NCBI GenBank assembly: GCA_036768485.1 | Contig: JAVLUZ010000143.1 | Location: forward strand, 1,669,633 to 1,733,632 | DNA: 64,000 nt | Direction: 5' to 3' | From: Mermis nigrescens | Lineage: Eukaryota > Nematoda > Enoplea > Mermithida > Mermithidae | In this document: positions 1-11,946 of the stretch, one piece after another | How the letters are laid out: each line of letters starts with the position of its first letter | Position numbering within the stretch: position 1 is the first letter of the stretch | The notes under the pieces: generated by a model | What the model was told of the DNA's origin: nothing | Seen by the model: the letters and a program-made list of their open reading frames with translations, nothing else | Database searches by the model: none | Made by a program: the position numbers and the translations under genes

Positions 1-752
1 ACTACGTTAAAAAAAATCATTAATTTGCGAGTTCGGAGCATCATTTCCAGATCGAAATAGCGTGCTGTTGCGATAAGCATTCAAGACAGCGCGAACTTGA
101 TTTCCAAAAAATTCCGTAAAATTAAGATTGCGACCAAAAATTTATCACTTGACGCAAAACAGAAGCACTATAGATTGTTTTACATAGGTCAGGACACCAA
201 TAATTGCAATCATTGCACTGAATCTCACGTTCTTACAAAGCTGATCACGTAATCGATTTTACTGCATCATATCCGGCCAAGGTAAACAGATCGTGTGAAT
301 TTCATTTAAAATACCTAGCAGAATGAAATAAAAATTTATGCTAGATTACTTATCCTGAAGTTGAACTATGTACAGAATGATTATCTCGCAAGTACTCGTA
401 TGTTAATGTCGAAATCAATAAACATACCTACTCAGCAGCTAAATTTTGATTTTCTTTCTCTCCCATAACAAAAAAAGTCAAACACGCTGGACGTAATCAC
501 CCAAGTTAGAAAAACATCAGAGTATATAGTTTTGCTAACGAGACAGTCCAACTATCAAATTTTATTATTTGAATTCATCTGATTATTGAATACACGATTT
601 GAGCGCATCCTTACAATTGTCTACATTAGTTTTTTAGAAGAGAAACTGCGATTTTTTATTCGCGATTAAAAATGTTTGGCCTCGGCCGCGGGCAAGCCTT
701 GGGACATCTCCTCATCAAAAGTGAAACCTTGCTTGGAAACGAGCCAAAGAAA
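1..752. other. AT-rich sequence, no gene seen
   Basis: No convincing coding region, RNA gene or recognisable repeat is seen here. Reading frames are short and full of stops. Confidence 0.4.
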
Positions 753-760
753 CTGACGGA

Positions 761-938
761 CAGGGGCGGATTTAGAGGGGGCGGGTGGACGGCCGCCCCC
801 CCCCCTTTGCCCCGGAATAGTGCGCAAAATTGAGCATTTTTGAACGATTTTTAGCGATTTTCGGGTTAAAACGGCCAATTTTTCCGTCCAAGACAGGGTT
901 CCGCCCCCCCCCTTGGGAAAATCCTGGATCCGCCACTG
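761..938. mobile_element. hAT-like MITE, family B (copy B1)
   Basis: This 178-bp non-autonomous element has termini CAGGGGCGGAT on the left and ATCCGCCACTG on the right, an imperfect terminal inverted repeat, with G/C runs just inside. It is flanked by a perfect 8-bp target duplication, CTGACGGA, at 753-760 and 939-946. An 8-bp duplication together with CAG-type ends is the signature of the hAT superfamily. There is no coding capacity; short frames across it are chance. Confidence 0.85.
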
Positions 939-946
939 CTGACGGA

Positions 947-1530
947 TGTGGATAATATGTATCAGAGACGCATAGTAAAAACATAGAGGGCGTCTAAAAT
1001 ACAGAGAAAATATTAAACGAGCCTCGCTAAAACTGTACGTATAATGCAAACTGGTTCATTAAACACCTAAATCGTAAGCTACAAAATCGGCGGCCTACGC
1101 AGTGTAAAGTAAACAAATTAAACAATACATGGCGCCATTTGACTCGGCGAGTTTATATTTGTCAAAGGCTTTTTCTTTTCACACAATTTCGAACAATGAC
1201 AGAAATCTGAAAATTTGAAAACTTTAAACAAAAAATGTGGGCCAAGCCAACATATCGGCATTGTACGCGAAAAAAACACGGCCAGGTACCAGGAACCGAC
1301 GCCATTATGTTTACAAAGTCATTTTCACGGGACATTTCATTCTAACCATTTTTTAAGTCGAAACTCCCGGCAGCAGAAAAATTCGAATTTCAACGCTGAA
1401 GCTAATACGAGTAAAATACGGACGTCAGGCCGCGCGTACAGTGAAAATAAAATTTATAAAAAACAGAATGCACGGAAATATACAATATGATGTGCAGATA
1501 AATAAATATTCACCATTTTCACATGAATAG
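947..1530. other. No gene recognised
   Basis: AT-rich sequence between B1 and the first family D repeat. A 91-codon plus-strand frame (1215-1490) is present but shows no recognisable family or motif, so I do not call it a gene. Confidence 0.35.
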
Positions 1531-1539
1531 ACCAATATT

Positions 1540-1925
1540 CGTATGTGATCTTAGGGGGGAAGACGGAGTAGCAAAAAATTTTCTCACCCCCCCCCCCCCC
1601 AAATGAAATTCGCGATTTTTCAAGAGTTTCCGAAAGATTCATAGTAAAGGTTCTGTTTTAGGTTTTTTAGACATCCTATTTGCTCAAAAGCGTCAAATTT
1701 TCAACGCTTCGCGCCAATACACTCATTTATTGACCATGTTTCGTTCAATGTATTAGAATGTTATATTTTCTAGCAAAATTTTTTTCTCGTTTTTATGCTA
1801 TAGAAGGATAGAGCATCGTCAGCAATGCCAGCCGAAAATGGATGTTTTTGACCCACATCCACGATTTTTGAGGCCGAAAGAAACACTTCGAAAATTTCAA
1901 CCATGCCCCCCATACTGGGTTCCTA
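1540..1925 (+). repeat. Family D dispersed repeat (copy D1)
   Basis: A ~0.4-kb repeat bounded by C-rich runs. Its core includes the hairpin-like GCTTCGCGCC followed by a segment reading 'atgctatagaaggatagagcatcgtc' in broken form, and it ends near CCCCATACTGGGTTCC. The same order of motifs recurs at 3500-3890 and 59160-59530 and, inverted, at 2745-3185. Boundaries are approximate; no target duplication was identified. Confidence 0.5.
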
Positions 1926-2744
1926 TGTTGTGCACGCCTGCCTATATTTCAGACTTATCCAATGTCACATTTTTAGAGATTATTCGCGATTTTTTCAACG
2001 GATGAAGTTATTTTATGGTAGAAGGGGCGAAACGTGTGAATACGAGATTCAAGCTGAAGCCCGCACCTCATTGTACTGGAGCATGGGCAGCGAGAAAACT
2101 CGAGGGGGGGGGGTGAAGTCGCCAAAAACTGCCAAAAATGTTCCTAAAAATAGAATTCTAGGGTCTACAGTAATCTGCGGGTTTCAGCTTCTGCGGGGGT
2201 ATATACCCCAGACTTCCACGCCCAAGTATGAATGTACTTCGTTCGCAGTTTGTAGGATCTTAATCGCGGAGGAATGATTCATAGCACACAGAAAGTAATA
2301 TCCGAAGATTTTCTGTTAGAACTCAGAGTTTTATCTTCCGTCCTGAAAAGAATTTGTTGGCCAAAGAAGCACGATTGCTACCAAAGGTGCGCGTCAAGCC
2401 CGAGTTAGGGCAGGTGCACAGTCTCTGGGAAAATGAGAGTTCGGACCACCCCCCCCCCACCAAATTCAGGAAAATCGGAAAAACGGGACTTCTTAAACGT
2501 TATTGTTGTGCTGATTTTCGGCGTTTTTGGGCTTAGTCCCACCCCCAAATTGGTGTTGGTCCCCCAAAATAGGACGGCCAGCTACGTGCCTGATCTAGGG
2601 AAGTTAAGTCGGGAGCTTTTTACGCTGAACAACTTCCAAAACTAATATAAATTCTAAAATAGCGTGAAAAACTTCGTTATTTTCGCAGTTTCTGGTCAAT
2701 TTCAAGCACTTTGAAAAACAATTTCGCATTCACTTTGTAACTTT

Positions 2745-3185
2745 TCACCACAAAATTTCCCATTTTTCCATTGAGTAGTCTCCAGACTCCCCAGCCTCCC
2801 ATGTGCACGTCTGGTAAACAGACATGCACAGCATGAGAATTCTAGGGAAAGGGAGGTGGAACTTAAACTCACATTTTTTGGGCCCAAAATGGCAGGTACG
2901 CGTTAAAAACATCACTTTTCGGTGTTCCTGACAATGCTGTATGCTTCTAGAGCATAAAAACATTTGGAATAAATTTGAAAAATTTTTAAAAAATAAAAAA
3001 ATTGAATAAATTGAAACAGATGTAGTCAAAAAATGTGTAATTTTATGACACTTTGAGAGAGCAGATGGAATAAAAACGCTAATAACAGCACTTTTCCTTT
3101 GAACTTTTTGGAGTTTTTCGGAAAATCGCAAATGCTACGGGGTTGAAAACTTTTCTGGTGGGGGAAGGGGGGCTGAGAACATCCC
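2745..3185 (-). repeat. Family D dispersed repeat (copy D2, inverted)
   Basis: Inverted relative to the 3500-3890 copy. It carries the complement of the GAATTCCCATGCTGTGCA end (2818-2850) and of the 'tctagagcataaaa' segment (2945-2960), and ends in G-runs near 3160-3175. No coding function is seen. Confidence 0.5.
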
Positions 3186-3499
3186 AACTTTCTTACAGGT
3201 TCACTGTATGCTGGTCACTGCCGACCAAATCTTAAACCATACCTATAAAATAGCCAAGAATACCTCAACACTAAATCGCGTTATTCGCACTAAATTACTT
3301 TCGGGGAAAGATAAAGCTGCTACAAAAGCATTGTCTACAGATTGATTTTTGTAAAATCGATATTAATCGAATAAAACGGTTCGAATTACTGCATAGACTA
3401 CCTTTTTGTACAACAAAAACTTCCTATCGTAAATATTGCGCAAATTATATACATCTACCATGCTACGCTTTGAACCATGTGAACGATTTGTTGCCATAC

Positions 3500-3890
3500 A
3501 TGATCTTGGGGGGTTTTCACCCACCGCAAAAATTTTTCACCCCCCCCCAGAATTGGCGATTTTTCAAAAGTTTCCTAAACTTACCTGAAAATTGGCAGAA
3601 AAAGTGTCTTTTCAAGGGTTTTTGGCTATTCTATTTGCTCAAAATCGCCAAATTTTCGGCGCTTCGCGCCATATATTCATGTTTTAAGCGATATATTGGT
3701 CAAATTATTCGACTTTTTCGAAATTTTTTTCATGATTTTATGCTCTAGAAGGATAGAGTATCGTCAGAAACGCCAAAAAACGATGTTTTTTAACGCGTAC
3801 CGGCCATTTTTGGGCCCAAAAGGCACTTTAGGTTTTCCACCCCCCCCTCCCAGAATTCCCATGCTGTGCATGTATGTTTATTACTGCAGA
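3500..3890 (+). repeat. Family D dispersed repeat (copy D3)
   Basis: This is the clearest D copy. It has C-rich ends, GGCGCTTCGCGCC at 3658-3670, a 'tgctctagaaggatagag' segment, and the terminal motif GAATTCCCATGCTGTGCA. It looks like a MITE, but no target duplication is obvious. Confidence 0.55.
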
Positions 3891-4196
3891 CTTATGGAGT
3901 GAGCTTGCTGGAAAAATAAGCATACTGGACAGAATTTTCTGGCAGGGGTCGGTACTCAAAATTTCCCACTTAGTGTCAAAATTGTCCGAAAAGTTCGTAT
4001 ATTTTACTTAAAGTATCAGTTTTTCGCCATCTTTTGATAAACAAAATTATTTCTGTTGATAAACAAAATCATTTTTGTTGCTAAAAAAAATTATATCTTC
4101 GAAATTTTCAAAAGTTTTTTACAAGAAACTCCGCAAAATTGATTTAAAAAACCAACATAAAGCTCCTAAAAACACACGAGATATCATAGTAAGAAC

Positions 4197-4375
4197 CAGG
4201 GGCGGATTTAGGGGGGCGGCGCCCCCCCCACCTACATTGGCCCAAATAGTGCACAAAAAATTAAGCATTTTTTGAGGCGATTTTTAGCGATTTTTGGGTT
4301 AAAACGGCCAGTTTTCCCGCCCAAGTCGGAGGGGTTCCGCCCCCTCCCCTTAGGAAAATCCTAGATCCGCCACTG
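4197..4375. mobile_element. hAT-like MITE, family B (copy B2)
   Basis: 179 bp with ends CAGGGGCGGAT and ATCCGCCACTG. Flanks GTAAGAAC and GTTAGAAC form an 8-bp target duplication with one mismatch. Same family and orientation as B1. Confidence 0.8.
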
Positions 4376-4593
4376 GTTAGAACTAAAAGATAAGTAAATA
4401 CTAAATATCACTAATGATTACTATCCCGCGCCGGAAAAATTGTAAAAGTCATGATAGAAATGGCTAAAATCATCCAAAAAATACACACAAATCTTGGACG
4501 AATATTTTTCTGACGAGCGAAGGGAGGGAGGAGACGGCCGCCGCTTTCCCCTCAAACCGCCCTTGGTTGGACGCGAATAAGACAAAGCCAAAC

Positions 4594-4785
4594 CAGTGGC
4601 GGATCCAGGATTTTTTTAAGGGAGGGGGGCGGTACCCCTAAGGGGGGGGGGCGGAACCCTGACTTGGGCGGAAAAATTAGCCGTTTTTACCCGAAAATCG
4701 CTAAAAATCGCTCAAAAATCCTTAATTTTGCGCACTGTTTTGTTTTGAGCCAATGGGGGGCAGCCGCCCCTATCATCCGCCCCTG
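4594..4785. mobile_element. hAT-like MITE, family B (copy B3)
   Basis: 192 bp, opposite orientation to B2: begins CAGTGGCGGATCCAGG and ends CATCCGCCCCTG. Flanks AGCCAAAC and AGCCAGGC match at six of eight bases, so this copy is probably older. Confidence 0.72.
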
Positions 4786-5253
4786 AGCCAGGCGAGACAA
4801 AATACTTGGGTTAAAGAACTTTATTAAAATATTATAACTGGCAAGAGAAAAATTTTAAAAAACAATTAGTCGAAATATTGCCTACTGCCAAAATTCAATA
4901 CTGCCAAACGCCGCGTATTTAAAAATTCGGCGGTTACTGTAGCTGGTATCTAAAGCTAACGCCATCCATACGGATTATTTATTCAATTTGTTTACTCTTG
5001 GTCGGAATCAAAATAAAATCGACCAATCCGACGTCGCGTAATGCGCTATTTAAATCAAACGCTATCGCGGTGTTTGCTCGGACGCAGTGTATACAATGAT
5101 AAGATCAATTGCTCGTTGGATTGGGAAGACGACGACTGACAAATTTGTTGTTGTTGACAAACCTTCAACAAAATTTCCCTCAACGTCGCCTCGGGGCTAA
5201 TGCGTAAAAATGTCTTTTGGTTGCGAGGTAAATCGATCGATATTCGAACCGTG

Positions 5254-5353
5254 NNNNNNNNNNNNNNNNNNNNNNNNNNNNNNNNNNNNNNNNNNNNNNN
5301 NNNNNNNNNNNNNNNNNNNNNNNNNNNNNNNNNNNNNNNNNNNNNNNNNNNNN
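5254..5353. other. Assembly gap (100 N)
   Basis: Exactly 100 unknown bases. It abuts the start of a tandem repeat, a common reason for scaffolding gaps, so the true length is probably not 100 bp. Confidence 0.99.
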
Positions 5354-6060
5354 AGTAATATCAGATTTACAAATCCGACTAGATTCCTTTTAAACTCGGT
5401 GGTTGTGTAGAGTTTACACTGCTAATTAATCTTCGTTCTAGAGCTTTGCGAAAACCTGAATTTTTTGCCTAAATCTGAAAATTAAACATGAAATTAAATG
5501 AGGGACGTCAGCTGGGCGCGTTCGTTTACACTCAATAGTGATAAAGTGGTTTACATCTGTGTCTATTTGTTCTTAAACCGTTATGGAGACGTAATTTTTC
5601 AATGAATGTTATCGTAATATCCGAGTAATATCGAATTTACAAATCCGACTAAAATCTTCTTTACACTCTGTTGCTGGTAAAGTTTACACTATATGACAAG
5701 CTCCATTCTAGAGCTTCACGGGAACTTATTTTTTCCTAAAGTCGTAGAATATATATGGAAACAGATGTGATACGTCTGCTAGGGGCGCATGAAGAGTAGT
5801 GTAATAGTGATTAACACCTAATGTTAATTTGTTCTTAGAACATTATAGAGGTTTCATTTTTTAATAAATGCTGATCGTTATATTAGAGCAATATCGAAAT
5901 TGTTAATCCCACTAAAATTCTTTACACTCTTGTGTAAAGTTTGAAATGCAAATTAAGTTTAGCTCTAGAAAGTTTTGGAAGCATATTTTTTTACAGGATG
6001 TTCTACGTAACATAAGAATTACTAATCAGAATGTTTGTTTCTTCTACAACTAGTAGCTTT
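5354..6060 (+). repeat. ~267-bp tandem repeat (about 2.5 copies visible)
   Basis: Units start at 5354, 5622 and 5888, each with 'agtaatatc', then 'tttac..atccgac/cacta', a GTAAAGTTTACAC-like palindrome, 'ctagagcttt', and in the first two a gacgt/acgtc-ctgc-gcgc segment. The array begins at the assembly gap, so it may be longer. Diverged units of the same repeat occur in opposite orientation at 20.9-21.6 kb. Confidence 0.7.
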
Positions 6061-6152
6061 GTAAAGTTTAAACCATTCAATTATTAGAAGAACCGCACAG
6101 TAAATGAAATCTAGTCTTGTATTTCCAAAATCTTGCTAATTAAAAATAGGAT

Positions 6153-6748
6153 ACTAGCAAAGAAAAATGCTCGATGGAACAAAAAAGGGAATATACTTGG
6201 GATTGTAGAATTATCGAGAATGTAAAAGGAGGGGACTAGAAAAATCTCCCTATGTTATAGTCAAAACCGCAAAATATACTAGAAACCAGACTTTTCTAAA
6301 CAATGCAAAAAATCGAAGTATATTCTGAGGCCTTTGAAATAATGTAAAAGTTTAGTAAACAATTGTTGTAGACATGTAAAAGAGTATCTACATAAGGTCT
6401 GTTGCACGTCAGCTTCCGTGTTTCCTACTGCTTTGAACCAACAATATCATCGATTGTCTTGAATGCATCGATATGTACTATTTCATTCAATTCGCTTAGC
6501 TACTGCATTGCTAATTCGCTGCTTTTTCCAATCAATTTTTTGGTAAATAGTTTATTTCTATTGGGAGGCCGCAGAATATACTTCGATGTTTTTGCATTGT
6601 TCAGAGAAAGTCTGGTTTTTAACACATTTTGCGATTTTTGGCATATAACATAGGAGATTTTTCCTAGTCCCCTCCTTTTACATCCTCGATAATTCACAAA
6701 TCCCAAGTATATTCCCTTTTTTGTTCCATCGGAGCATTTTTCTTTGTA
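6153..6748. mobile_element. Long-TIR non-autonomous element, family F (copy F1)
   Basis: Nearly 600 bp with inverted arms of roughly 180 bp. The left arm starts ACTAGCAAAGAAAAATGCTC; the right arm ends with the complement, GAGCATTTTTCTTTG. Inside the arms are complementary stretches around 'aaaggaggggactag' and 'aatcgaagtatattctg'. The centre is short and non-coding. A clean target duplication was not identified. Confidence 0.7.
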
Positions 6749-6811
6749 AAGTAAAATGTTCTGGGTAGATAATTTTCAAACAAAACTATTTTGACAAAAA
6801 AAGTTGTGATA

Positions 6812-7775
6812 TTTGGGTCTACGCTGTTTTGGTGCCGCCCGTTTGGCGCATCCGGTTTGGTGCCGCCGGTATGAGCGTCGCCCTTTTGGCGCCGCCAGTT
6901 GGGCGCCAACCTGTTTTGGCGCCGGAATGGGACATTTTGGCGCCACACTCTTGTAATATTATTAATTATTTGCATTTCATTTATGATTAAACTGATAATA
7001 CAGATTCTGTAGCCCATTAAATTCCCTACGTGATGGTATAAGTTACTTTTAGAATATCTTCGAATTTAGTGAGATAATTAAATGCATCTTTAAATTTTCT
7101 TCTAATTTTCCATTTTTCTACAGTTTTTCAGTCGTACACAAATGAATACTATCGAATCGAATAGAACAATATGCTGTTTTGTAGCTTGTAGAAAGTGCTT
7201 TTTGATTATATATTTATTTTAAAATTGTTCGTACACAATGGAATAGAGGACCCGTGCTTTCTAGTTACAGAATGTACTAGGTACAAAATGAAGATTCGGA
7301 TCTTCTGAAGAAAGGGATTGAAAGAATCACGTTCTCTATAAAATTTTCTAGCAAAGCGAGTAAGAGTCGTGCCCAGAAAGAATACATACTTTGTACATGC
7401 TGCGAAAAGGCAGTGTCCTGATTCAAAAATTATGCCGGTAAAAATTGAAACTTTTCTGCTTAAAATCTGCATTCTTCCACGGTGATAACATCTCGCATAG
7501 GAATAGGGAATTCTGATCCTTCTCTATAGTGGTGCCAAACTGTTTTGGCGCCAAACCTGGTGCCAAAATGGATTGGCACCAAACCGGCGGCGCCAAAACG
7601 GCGGCGCCAAACGGCGGCGCCAAAACGGCGGCGCCAAAACGGCGGCGCCAAAACGGCGGCGCCAAAACGGCGGCGCCAAAACGGCGGCGCCAAAACGGCG
7701 GCGCCTAACCGGCGGCGCCAAATTGGCAGCGCCAAACCGGCGGCACCAAAACTGGCGGCGCCAAATCGTCCCATT
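6812..7775. mobile_element. Foldback-like element with GGCGCC-repeat arms, family H (copy H1)
   Basis: Both ends are tandem arrays of a ~13-15-bp unit centred on the palindrome GGCGCC (GTTTTGGCGCC on the left, GGCGCCAAAAC on the right). The left arm spans about 6830-6955 and the right about 7530-7770. Candidate flanks are a perfect 8-bp repeat TTGTGATA at 6804-6811 and 7776-7783. The AT-rich centre (6957-7500) is homologous, inverted, to that of H2 at 9.25-9.79 kb. Inverted arms of short tandem repeats are the layout of Foldback/Galileo-type elements. The open frames across the arms come from repeat periodicity and are not genes. Confidence 0.72.
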
Positions 7776-7789
7776 TTGTGATAGCTTAA

Positions 7790-9150
7790 GTCTACATGCA
7801 AGCAATTTCAATTGCCTGGAATTAGTGAAGAATTCAAATTTTTTTTGATATGGCCGCCAGGAAGGCTGTCATACTGTAACTTTTGATGTTTTCAGCTATT
7901 ACTTTGCGAGTTTCCTGGCATTTTTACAAAATTTTTTGAAGTAAATGACTAGAAAATTTAATGCTCTTCTAATGAGCTTATGTCGCATGTTCTAAAACCT
8001 GCGCAGTTCTTTCAGGAAAGTTCAAAAATTCCCAAAATTATTCATTGTATCGTGAAAAACGGCGTGATATTTGGGTTCTATCGCATTTTCAGCCAGGGGC
8101 TAAACTCCCGCTATGCCTGTGTGTGAACACAGCACGTTAGCTGGACTGAGGGTCGGGTCTATCGGAATGGAGCCGAAAAACTTGAACTGACTTTTCAAAA
8201 GGGCAAAAGCTACATGCCATACTGATGAGTCAATTTCAAGCTACCTCTAGCAAAAAATGATTGTTTTGTTCGTTTTGGCATATATTCTGCCTTATTTTTC
8301 CCAAAAAATTTAACATTTTCCCTTCTTAGACTATGACTCCCCAACCCTAAAACCACGGTTGGTCTGGATTTAATCAGAGAAGCACAGCCACGACACGATG
8401 TGAAATACACGATATCAACTCCTAAAATAGCATGAAGCAATCTAGTCTTTAACCAATTAAAGAGCTTTTGTAGCATTGTAGTTTCTGATTTGAATTCCGG
8501 ACCTTAAGTTTATTTCAACTCTCATCTCCTGAGAAAGTTTCGTTTGTAACGATTAATTTCATTGTAATTTCTGGCAAAGCCCCTACCTGCTGTAGAAGCC
8601 GTTTAGAAGGAACACAACTGGAAACTTCTTGTGATGCTTATTGATCAGACCATCCATCCAATCAAAAGAAGTTCAATTAATCAGACTTCGAGACACAGCT
8701 CATTAAAAGAGAAAATAAAATAGTCTAGCTATTTATTCTGAAAAATTTTGAAATATGTTGGAACAAACCACAAATTGTTATAAATGAAAGTGTATTAAAC
8801 TGCAATAATTTTCCAGGTTACCTACATGTGCTATGAAAAATACAAATTCTTTATCAAACCAACAAGATTAATCATTTGAGAGCCTTTTGTGCGCTTTCAA
8901 ATTGTGCTGAAACATTTAATAATATACAATCTGTGGCGTGTGAGTATGCATTGCCTAATGGGGGCAGCCAGTATACTGGAAAAAATTATAAATGCGTTAG
9001 TAGAGTGAACATCAGGCTTAAGAGAAAAACCGAAAAATGAGCATTTCAGAGGATGTCGAAACGCAACTTTTTTGCTAGCTTTCAGCATAATATCACAAGC
9101 TAGTAAAAAATGCGGCAATTTTGAAATTTCAGTCGTTTTTGCTATGTACA
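7790..9150. other. No gene recognised
   Basis: Intergenic AT-rich sequence. No repeat family defined elsewhere in the window was recognised here, and the frames are short and unconvincing. Confidence 0.35.
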
Positions 9151-9229
9151 TACCTATAGTCTGTTTCACATAACTTCGTGCATAAATGCTAATTTTCATC
9201 GACAGTAAACCGAGGGTTACGATAATTAT

Positions 9230-9801
9230 CGGTCTACGACGTTTTGGCGCCGCCATTTTGATGCAAGCAACTTATAAATTATTCTAATTAAATCAATTTT
9301 GGAGCAATTTTAATATAAATTATATATTCTATTCATAAAGCAAGTTCTACAAGCTACAAAAAAGCGTATTGTTCTTTTCGATTGGATGAGTATTCATTTG
9401 TGTGCGACTGAAAAACTGTAGAAAATTCAGTGTATTTTTATTTGCATTTAATTATCTCGCTGAATTCAAAGATATTCTAAAAGTAATTTACACCATCACT
9501 TAGAGAATTGAATGGGCTTTCAGAATCTGCATTATTCTTTAATCATAAATGAAATGTAAATGATTAATAATCAGTGGCGGATCCAGGATTTTCCTGAGGG
9601 GGGCGGTACCCCCAAGGGGACCGAATCCTGACTTGGGCGGAAAAATTAGCCGTTTTAACCCGAAAATCGCTAAAAATCTGTCAAAAATCCTTAATTTTGC
9701 GCACTATTTTTTGGCCAATGGGGAGGCGGCCGCCCCCGCCCCCCGGCCGCCTTAATCTGTCCCTGTTAATAATATTACAAAAAAGGTGGCGCCAAAACGG
9801 G
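9230..9801. mobile_element. Foldback-like element, family H (copy H2), nested
   Basis: Inserted into MITE A1 with duplicated TAATTAT at 9223-9229 and 9802-9808. It begins CGGTCTACGACGTTTTGGCG and ends GGCGCCAAAACGGG, so each arm carries only one or two GGCGCC units, against many in H1. Its centre, read in reverse, matches H1 from about 6945 to 7220. It is itself interrupted by MITE B4. Confidence 0.78.
9572..9765. mobile_element. hAT-like MITE, family B (copy B4), doubly nested
   Basis: 194 bp, CAGTGGCGGATCCAGG to TCTGTCCCTG, flanked by a perfect 8-bp duplication TTAATAAT (9564-9571 and 9766-9773). The target is the internal sequence of foldback element H2; the uninterrupted target can be read in H1. 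Confidence 0.88.
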
Positions 9802-9899
9802 TAATTATATGTCAGATCAATGCTATGATTGCAATCTGCCAGCTTATTGTCGGACATAGTTTTAAATTTATGACCAAAGTTGTGTGAAACGTAGGTACT

Positions 9900-11655
9900 A
9901 TACATAAGTGTAGCTACAAAAATTGAAAGTTTTTCGGCAAAACAGTTTAATTTTTTGCTTTGTATGTAGAAAGCTTTACTTTTTGAAATTGGTTCGGCGG
10001 TTCTTGAGATAGAATCAAAGACTGTATCTGATACTTTATTGGCATCATTTGTGGCTTTGTGTGGTTTCACATTATGTTATGTTTATTAGTTAAAAAGATT
10101 AGAAGTAACTGTAGCGAAATATGTATACATATATGTATGTATCATTCAGAAGGAAATTTAATTCTCTTTCTCAAGTCTGTTCCATTCCAAATGGCTCTAT
10201 TTTCGCTATAAAGCTTATTACTGGAGCTGAATATTTTACGGTTTAGATTGTTACAGCAGCCTGTTAAATGCGCCACATACTAACCTAAGCACATTAAACA
10301 TGAGTAAGAAGAGTTTAAAGCAACGAGCCGCTACGCGAGTGAAACGGTCTGCTGCCATTGGACGCCTTGGCCGTTTGATTGGTTCATGATCCAGATCAAT
10401 GAAGTGGATCAATGTCGTACCGTACATGTGTTCGTTACTGTAGGTTTAGGATATGTTGAATAATCAGTTAGCTAATGATTGTATAGGTATACCTACTTCA
10501 TTAGTTAATATACCTATGTACAAGGTATGTGTGTGTGGTTATGATTGGTTAGAAATACTCCGCCTACCCGGTAAGAGATTATATAGACCTAAATTCTCTA
10601 ATAAAGTGGCATTCGGGTAATTTAGAGGTTATATAGCATGTACCTAAGTAGCAGTAGGCTTGGTAACATGTTATATTTGTGAGTCAACTAAGGGAATTTA
10701 TCCCAGGACCCCTCTCGCACCCAATGTCCTCCACGGCTTAAAAAAAGGGTCAGACGTTTATGCCCGTCAACTTGACGGCGTTTCACTTTGAATTTGACTT
10801 CTGTTTTTCGGGGGCTGGAAGTCGCCCGGGAATCTGAAATTATTTTGCAAATTATACTAATTTCTTGATTTTAATTTCATTACTAATTTGTAGATTTTTA
10901 CTGGCCCTTTTCTAGAGAAATGTGCAGCCTGAGTTTTCGATTTCTTACCAAGTTTTGCATTAATTTTTGTCATTTGATTTCTTGCTTGAAGCGTTGCTGT
11001 TGTGTTTCTCACTACATTATTGCTCATTTTTGTAATCCTACTTTCATATCTTCTGGACGTTCAATTTTTCCATTTAATTATTCGCTTCACTGAATTGTGC
11101 TCAATTTCGCAACACGTCTGGATACAAAACCCATATATTAAAAGTAGTATAATCAACACTCGAATCGATTTCGCCTCGATGGACCGGAAATGTCAACAAA
11201 GTACTGTAAGCGACCTTTTGGCCTTTGAACAAAGGTTACGGAAATTGAACGTAAATGTATAAGGAAAACCTCTAAATATTTGAAAATTGTCTTTAAAAAT
11301 GAAACAATCAGTAATTCACATCGTAGTTTTCTTTGATTAATGTTATGCTTAAAATTTGGACTGGAAATTCGAGAAAATTGCTTGATTTTTTTCCGATTAT
11401 TCAGCGTCCTTTCTAACGAATATAAACTAAGTACATATCGATGTAGGGAAGCAGATGCCAACTTCCCCCGATAAAGCTACCTACTGCTTTATGCATATAT
11501 ATATGCTGTTTCTTTTTTCCTTATTTATTTATTTTTATTCCTGCCACGGTCGGGCGCATTATTCTAAAGTTAAGCGCCCGAAATTTTATCGTGTAATAGC
11601 TGTGTTTTCGCTTTTCGGTCAATACCTATAATAAGAATTTCAATCGCTTATAATA
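9900..11655. other. No gene recognised; one short dispersed repeat
   Basis: 10336-10480 is a dispersed repeat with another copy at 19823-19970 (shared 'gccattggacgcctt' and 'ttggttcatgatccagatca'). 10635-10670 is repeated at 22861-22900 ('tgtacctaagtagcagtagg'). A hydrophobic 86-codon frame at 11002-11262 has no ATG at its start and no homologue I recognise. Confidence 0.4.
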
Positions 11656-11946
11656 ACTATATTAGCAAAGAAAAATGCTCCTATGGAACAAAAAGGTCAG
11701 GGCCGTGCTTAGAGGTTTAGCGGCCCTGGGCGAAACTTATTTTGGCGGCCCCCATAATTTTTAAAACTGGTATTATAGGCATCATAATTATCACTTATGT
11801 ATATCCTTTACATATGTACCTATATGATCGCAGTTTGCATCTTACTGTAAATTTACTAACAAAATATTGTGCTACATTATTTTTAGTAGGTATCGTATGT
11901 TTTTTCTCAAATAATTTACCTATTTCGTGAATGATGACGTGCTTTA

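Larger units (their letters stand above)
9154..9890. mobile_element. TIR MITE, family A (copy A1), interrupted
   Basis: Left half 9154-9229 starts CTATAGTCTGTTTCACATAA; right half 9809-9890 ends TTGTGTGAAAC. Joined, the halves match uninterrupted copies at 23106-23287 and 43574-43738, in the same order of motifs ('gggttacgat', 'tcagatcaatgct', 'gcaatctgcc', 'ttattgtcgga'). The interruption is the family H element at 9230-9801. Confidence 0.8.

Noticed and set aside
7423..7848. Arg/Ala/Pro-rich frames on both strands
   Set aside because: Translation of the GGCGCC tandem units of foldback element H1.
11002..11262. Hydrophobic 86-codon plus-strand frame
   Set aside because: No ATG at its start, AT-rich composition alone yields Phe/Leu/Ile, and no homologue is recognised.
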